The notes beneath the pieces are model-generated. The model saw only the letters and a program-made list of their open reading frames with translations. It was not told the DNA's origin and ran no database searches. A stretch of DNA of 9,550 nt from an uncultured Collinsella sp. (GTDB taxonomy: Bacteria > Actinomycetota > Coriobacteriia > Coriobacteriales > Coriobacteriaceae), in the NCBI GenBank assembly GCA_900548935.1, contig URMR01000067.1, positions 1 to 9,550 of the forward strand. The letters run 5' to 3'. Below, piece after piece: positions 6,516-9,550 of the stretch (position 1 is the first letter of the stretch; each line of letters opens with the position of its first letter). The translations under genes were made by a program, and so were the position numbers.

Positions 6516-6962
6516 CTACTTCTTTGCCGGTGTCGTATACGAAACCGCTATACCCGCGGCAATTGCCATGAGGCAGCTTGCGACGAGTCCGTACTCATAC
6601 TTCAAAACGTTTGTTGCGGTCAGGGCGATAATCAACACAGTCGCAATTTGCAGAATTATCATTATTACGAAGAGATTGATTCCTTGTTTGGCCGAAGTCG
6701 CTGAGTGAGTTTGGCTTTGTTGATTCAGGTTGTAGCTGACAACAAAAGCGATCAGCTCGCTTGATACGGGGCCGACTACATAGAAAAAGAGTGCGTCAAT
6801 GAAGCCTATAGTGTTGTAAGTGTTGTAAGTTGTTTCGCCGGAAAAAACAGCGTATAAAGCATATCCAAATCTTGGCTGATTCACGTATGAGTAGGAGAAG
6901 ACCAAGAGCGTCAATATTGCTACTACCAGAAGTGCATTCAGGGCAAATCGTTTGCTTTTCAT
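6516..6962 (-). CDS. Unrecognised four-helix membrane protein on the minus strand
   Basis: I do not recognise this 148-residue protein. It is very hydrophobic, with likely membrane segments at about 7-24, 53-77, 95-117 and 123-142, a basic N-terminus (MKSKRF) and a basic C-terminus (PAKK). A polar, non-helical stretch with an YNTYNT repeat (about 46-51) lies between the first two segments, and a Gln/Ser/Thr-rich loop between the second and third. An AAGGAG site (6969-6974, minus strand) lies six bases before the ATG whose first base is 6962; the frame is open upstream to 7046, but no ribosome site supports that. Base composition is lower in G+C than the neighbours: bases 6601-6720 contain 50 G/C of 120, against 79 of 120 at 8041-8160 in alaS. 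This suggests recent acquisition. It is convergent with the transporter, 15 bases away. Confidence 0.75.
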   Translation of the reverse strand: MKSKRFALNALLVVAILTLLVFSYSYVNQPRFGYALYAVFSGETTYNTYNTIGFIDALFFYVVGPVSSELIAFVVSYNLNQQSQTHSATSAKQGINLFVIMIILQIATVLIIALTATNVLKYEYGLVASCLMAIAAGIAVSYTTPAKK

Positions 6963-6968
6963 CGATCG

Positions 6969-6974
6969 CTCCTT
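6969..6974 (-). promoter_or_regulatory. Ribosome binding site fixing the minus-strand gene start
   Basis: Read on the minus strand this is AAGGAG, six bases before the ATG at 6962-6960. It rules in the 148-residue protein over the 28-codon longer open frame. Confidence 0.7.
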
Positions 6975-6994
6975 CCGGGTGACTCTTATTTGTA

Positions 6995-7022
6995 ATTCTA
7001 CAGCAGCCATTTGTTTTTCAAA
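6995..7022 (-). promoter_or_regulatory. Possible promoter of the minus-strand membrane gene
   Basis: On the minus strand TTTGAA (7017-7022) and TAGAAT (6995-7000) are 16 bases apart and resemble -35 and -10 boxes. They lie about 33 bases before the ATG, a plausible leader length. The surrounding sequence is AT-rich. This is a consensus match only. Confidence 0.35.
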
Positions 7023-7058
7023 GAATTTGACTGTCCTAAATAACATGCACTTTCGCTG

Positions 7059-7088
7059 GAGGGTCGCTGTTTGGCGGCCCTCTTTTTT
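7059..7088 (+). terminator. Intrinsic terminator between the minus-strand gene and alaS
   Basis: GAGGGTCGC (7059-7067) pairs with GCGGCCCTC (7074-7082), nine pairs including one G-U, closing a six-base loop (TGTTTG). Six T follow directly (7083-7088). On the minus strand no T run follows the hairpin, so it works for plus-strand transcription only. The nearest plus-strand gene end upstream is the transporter stop at 6500, so the terminator is separated from its presumed operon by the opposing gene. It also shields alaS from read-through. Confidence 0.8.
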
Positions 7089-7114
7089 GCACAGGCGCGG
7101 TGGGATGGTAATAT
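7087..7114 (+). promoter_or_regulatory. Likely alaS promoter
   Basis: TTGCAC (7087-7092) and TAATAT (7109-7114) are 16 bases apart and resemble a housekeeping promoter. The -35 box overlaps the end of the terminator T run, so transcription of alaS would restart immediately after termination. A start near 7120 would give a leader of about 40 bases. Confidence 0.5.
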
Positions 7115-7160
7115 CGTTACGTTTGAACTGTTTCGATGTGAAACCGAGGAGATTCCCTCT

Positions 7161-9550
7161 ATGAGTGCTGACTACCCGTCAATGACTACGGCCGAGATCC
7201 GCTCCAAGTTCCTCAACTTCTTTGAGGAGCGCGGTCTTAAGCTCTATCCTTCTTCGTCCCTTGTTCCCGACGATCCCTCGTTGCTGCTTGCCAACGCGGG
7301 CATGAACCAGTTTAAGGAGTACTACCAGGGCAAGAAAACCATGAAGGAGATCGGCGCGATCTCCTGCCAGAAGTGCGTCCGCACCAACGACATTGACTGC
7401 ATCGGCGAGGACGGCCGTCACCTCTCGTTCTTTGAGATGCTCGGCGACTTCTCCTTTGGTGGCGTCTCCAAGCAGCAGGCTTGCGCTTGGGCCTTCGAGC
7501 TTATCACCAAGGAGTTCAAGCTGCCGCTCGACCGCCTGTACTTCACCGTCTTTACCGAGGACGACGAGACCCATGACGTGTGGCGCTCCCTGGGCGTTGC
7601 CGAGGATCACATCTCGCGCCTGGGCGAGGACGACAACTTCTGGGCCGCTGGCCCCACCGGCCCCTGCGGTCCGTGCTCCGAGATCTACTTTGACATGGGC
7701 GAGGAGGTCGGCTGCGGCAGCCCCGACTGCAAGCCTGGCTGCGACTGCGACCGCTTCCTTGAGTTCTGGAACCTCGTGTTTACCCAGTACGACCGCCAGG
7801 AGGACGGCTCCATGCCGGAGCTGCCGCACCGCAACCTCGATACGGGCATGGGCCTGGAGCGCATGGCTGCTATCATGCAGCACAAGACTGCTAACTACGA
7901 CGGCGATCTGATGCAGCACCTCATCAAGCTGGGCGAGGAGATCAGCGGCAAGACCTATGACGCCGACGATTACTCCGGCGCCAGCCGCTCCCTGCGTATC
8001 ATCGCCGACCACTCCCGTGCCGTCGACTTTATGATTTCTGACGGCATCCTGCCCGGTAATGAGGGTCGCGAGTACGTCCTTCGCCGCCTGCTCCGCCGCG
8101 CCGTGTTCCACGGTCGTCTGCTGGGCATCGAGGGCGCCTTCCTGACCAAGTTTATCGACGAGGTCAACGCTCAGATGGGCGAGGCCTATCCTGAGCTGCT
8201 CAAGAACGTCGCGCTCGTTAAGGGCATCGTTGCCTCCGAGGAGGAGCGTTTCTCCACGACGCTCGACAACGGCCGCGTTTACCTGGACGAGGCCCTGGCC
8301 GCGCTCGCCGACGGCGCTGTCCTTCCGGGCGACGTTGCCTTTAAGCTGCACGACACCTTTGGTTTCCCCATCGATCTGACTGTCGAGATCGCCGGCACCG
8401 CCGGTCACGACGTCGATATGGACGGCTTCACCGCTTGCATGGAGGACCAGAAGGCCCGCGCTCGCGCCAACGCCAAGGGCGACGCCTGGGGTAGCTTTAA
8501 CGACGTGTGGGTCGAGCTTTCCGACAAGGTCGCTGCGACCGAGTTCGACGGCTATGACAACGACGTCATCGAGGGTGCCAAGGTTGTCGCCATCGTGCGC
8601 AACGGCGAGTCCGTCGAGGCTGCCGCTGCGGGCGAGGATGTCGAGGTTGTGCTCGACCGCACCCCGTTCTATGCCGAGATGGGTGGCCAGCAGGGCGACG
8701 CCGGTGAGCTTTCCGCCGAGGGCGTTTCGCTGGTCGTTTCCGATACAAAGAACCACAACGGCCTGTATGCCCACGTCGCCCACATTGCCGAGGGCACGCT
8801 GACCGTCGGTTCAACCGTGACCGCCACACTCGACGCCGAGCGCCGTGGCTTCCTGCGCCGCAACCACACCGCCACGCACCTGCTCGACGCCGCCCTTAAG
8901 CAGGTCCTGGGCGAGCATGTCTCCCAGGCCGGCTCGCTGGTGACGCCCGAGCACCTGCGCTTTGACTTCACACACTTTGAGGCCCTGTCCTCCGAGCAGC
9001 TCAAGGCTGTCGAGGACCTGGTCAACCAGCAGATCTTTGCCTCCAAGCCGGTCGTGACTCGCGTCATGGGCATCGATGAGGCCAAGGCCGCCGGCGCCGT
9101 CGCCCTGTTTGGCGAGAAGTACGGCGACGTCGTGCGCGTCGTCTCCGTGGGTGCCGAGGACCAGCCGTTCTCCCGTGAGCTCTGCGGTGGCACCCATGCC
9201 GCCAACACCGCCGAGATCGGCCTGTTCAAGATCATTTCCGAGTCCTCCACGGGCTCGAACGTCCGCCGTATCGAGGCCGTGACCTCTAAGGGTGCCCTCG
9301 ACTATATGGCCGACCGCCTGGCACTCGTTGACGCCGCTGCTACTGCGCTCAAGTGCCGCGTGGATGAGGTTCCCGCTCGCGTGGAGAACCTGCAGGCCGA
9401 GCTGCGCGAGACGTCCAATAAGCTCAAGAAGGCTCTGACCGGTGGCTCCTCCGACGCCATCTCCAGCGCCATCGAGGGCGCCGTCGAGCTCGACGGTTAT
9501 AAGCTCGTTGTCGCTGAGCTTCAGGGCCTTGAGGCTGCCGACCTGCGCAA
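7161..9550 (+). CDS. alaS: Alanyl-tRNA synthetase (partial, 3' end beyond the window)
   Basis: This is a class II aminoacyl-tRNA synthetase that charges tRNA-Ala and clears mischarged Ser/Gly-tRNA-Ala. The window holds about 796 codons of a protein usually near 875 residues. The N-terminus carries the catalytic core: SSLVPDDPSLLLANAGMNQF for the start of the active site, CQKCVRTNDI, FFEMLGDFSFGG, the signature GPTGPCGPCSEIYFD, and class II motif 3 TGMGLERM (residues 228-235). The editing domain shows the zinc/catalytic HTATH (569-573) and CGGTH (675-679). The C-terminal part, with NLQAELRETSNKLKKAL, enters the coiled coil and start of the C-Ala domain, which is cut by the edge. GAGGAG (7146-7151) lies nine bases before the ATG. 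Codon use is strongly C-ending, fitting high expression. All visible catalytic motifs are intact. Confidence 0.98.
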   Translation, partial: MSADYPSMTTAEIRSKFLNFFEERGLKLYPSSSLVPDDPSLLLANAGMNQFKEYYQGKKTMKEIGAISCQKCVRTNDIDCIGEDGRHLSFFEMLGDFSFGGVSKQQACAWAFELITKEFKLPLDRLYFTVFTEDDETHDVWRSLGVAEDHISRLGEDDNFWAAGPTGPCGPCSEIYFDMGEEVGCGSPDCKPGCDCDRFLEFWNLVFTQYDRQEDGSMPELPHRNLDTGMGLERMAAIMQHKTANYDGDLMQHLIKLGEEISGKTYDADDYSGASRSLRIIADHSRAVDFMISDGILPGNEGREYVLRRLLRRAVFHGRLLGIEGAFLTKFIDEVNAQMGEAYPELLKNVALVKGIVASEEERFSTTLDNGRVYLDEALAALADGAVLPGDVAFKLHDTFGFPIDLTVEIAGTAGHDVDMDGFTACMEDQKARARANAKGDAWGSFNDVWVELSDKVAATEFDGYDNDVIEGAKVVAIVRNGESVEAAAAGEDVEVVLDRTPFYAEMGGQQGDAGELSAEGVSLVVSDTKNHNGLYAHVAHIAEGTLTVGSTVTATLDAERRGFLRRNHTATHLLDAALKQVLGEHVSQAGSLVTPEHLRFDFTHFEALSSEQLKAVEDLVNQQIFASKPVVTRVMGIDEAKAAGAVALFGEKYGDVVRVVSVGAEDQPFSRELCGGTHAANTAEIGLFKIISESSTGSNVRRIEAVTSKGALDYMADRLALVDAAATALKCRVDEVPARVENLQAELRETSNKLKKALTGGSSDAISSAIEGAVELDGYKLVVAELQGLEAADLR

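Noticed and set aside
6533..6542. Palindrome TCGTATACGA near the end of the orphan gene
   Set aside because: It lies within the coding sequence and has no partner copy or T run, so there is no evidence for an operator or terminator.
6511..6708. Plus-strand 65-codon frame opposite the orphan membrane gene
   Set aside because: It starts at a TTG with no ribosome site and mirrors the hydrophobic minus-strand gene, whose own start is well supported.
7130..7144. GTTTC-GATGT-GAAAC inverted repeat in the alaS leader
   Set aside because: Five A/T-rich pairs around a five-base loop are easily met by chance and no known regulatory site fits.
7089..7160. T-box or other riboswitch controlling alaS
   Set aside because: No T-box core (AGGGTGGNACCGCG-like) or specifier stem was found upstream of the terminator, and the sequence there is the promoter region of the opposing gene. 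The leader after the terminator is too short for one.
7179..8783. Long minus-strand open frame of 534 codons opposite alaS
   Set aside because: It lies wholly antisense to an unmistakable alaS with intact motifs. Long antisense frames are expected opposite GC-rich genes with strong codon bias, and its translation is repetitive Val/Gly/Ala/Leu without domain signatures.
1..9550. CRISPR arrays, tRNA or rRNA genes, insertion sequences, attachment sites
   Set aside because: No spaced direct repeats, tRNA cloverleaf, rRNA stretches or transposase-like proteins were seen on either strand.

Overview
The window is about 9.5 kb of fairly GC-rich, densely coding bacterial chromosome. It carries seven plus-strand genes (two of them cut by the window edges are counted separately below) and one minus-strand gene. 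My best guess is a Gram-positive actinobacterium of the Coriobacteriia, Collinsella-like. This is an inference from base composition, codon use, a Firmicutes-style RsbW/SigB-type pair and overall protein flavour; no ribosomal RNA or other taxonomic marker is present.

Region 1 (1-1831): the last 15 codons of an unknown gene end at 49 and are followed at once by a strong intrinsic terminator with a perfect 16-bp stem (58-99). Next come a small stand-alone type IV prepilin peptidase of family A24 (131-553) and an HD-domain dGTP triphosphohydrolase (584-1831), probably co-transcribed. Region 2 (1892-3241): rarA/mgsA, a replication-associated AAA+ ATPase, so dgt and rarA form a small dNTP-pool and fork-maintenance neighbourhood.

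Region 3 (3335-6500) is the most interesting part. It is a tightly packed four-gene operon: a membrane-anchored coiled-coil DUF948 (YtxG-like) protein, a small RsbW/SpoIIAB-like presumed anti-sigma factor, a SigB/SigF/SigG-family sigma factor, and an AI-2E (TqsA-like) membrane transporter with an acidic C-terminal tail. Gene junctions are an 8-nt overlap, a 1-nt gap and a 4-nt ATGA overlap, which implies translational coupling. The anti-sigma protein lacks the canonical Asn of the GHKL N-box and the usual glycine motifs, and no RsbV-type anti-anti-sigma gene lies in the window. Release of the sigma factor may therefore work differently from the Bacillus partner switch.

Region 4 (6501-7160): a noticeably AT-richer minus-strand gene for an unrecognised four-helix membrane protein lies convergent to the operon. 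The first intrinsic terminator I can see for operon transcripts lies beyond this gene (7059-7088), so plus-strand read-through would be antisense to it. Region 5 (7161-9550): alaS, alanyl-tRNA synthetase, with its own likely promoter just after that terminator; the gene runs off the right edge at about residue 796.
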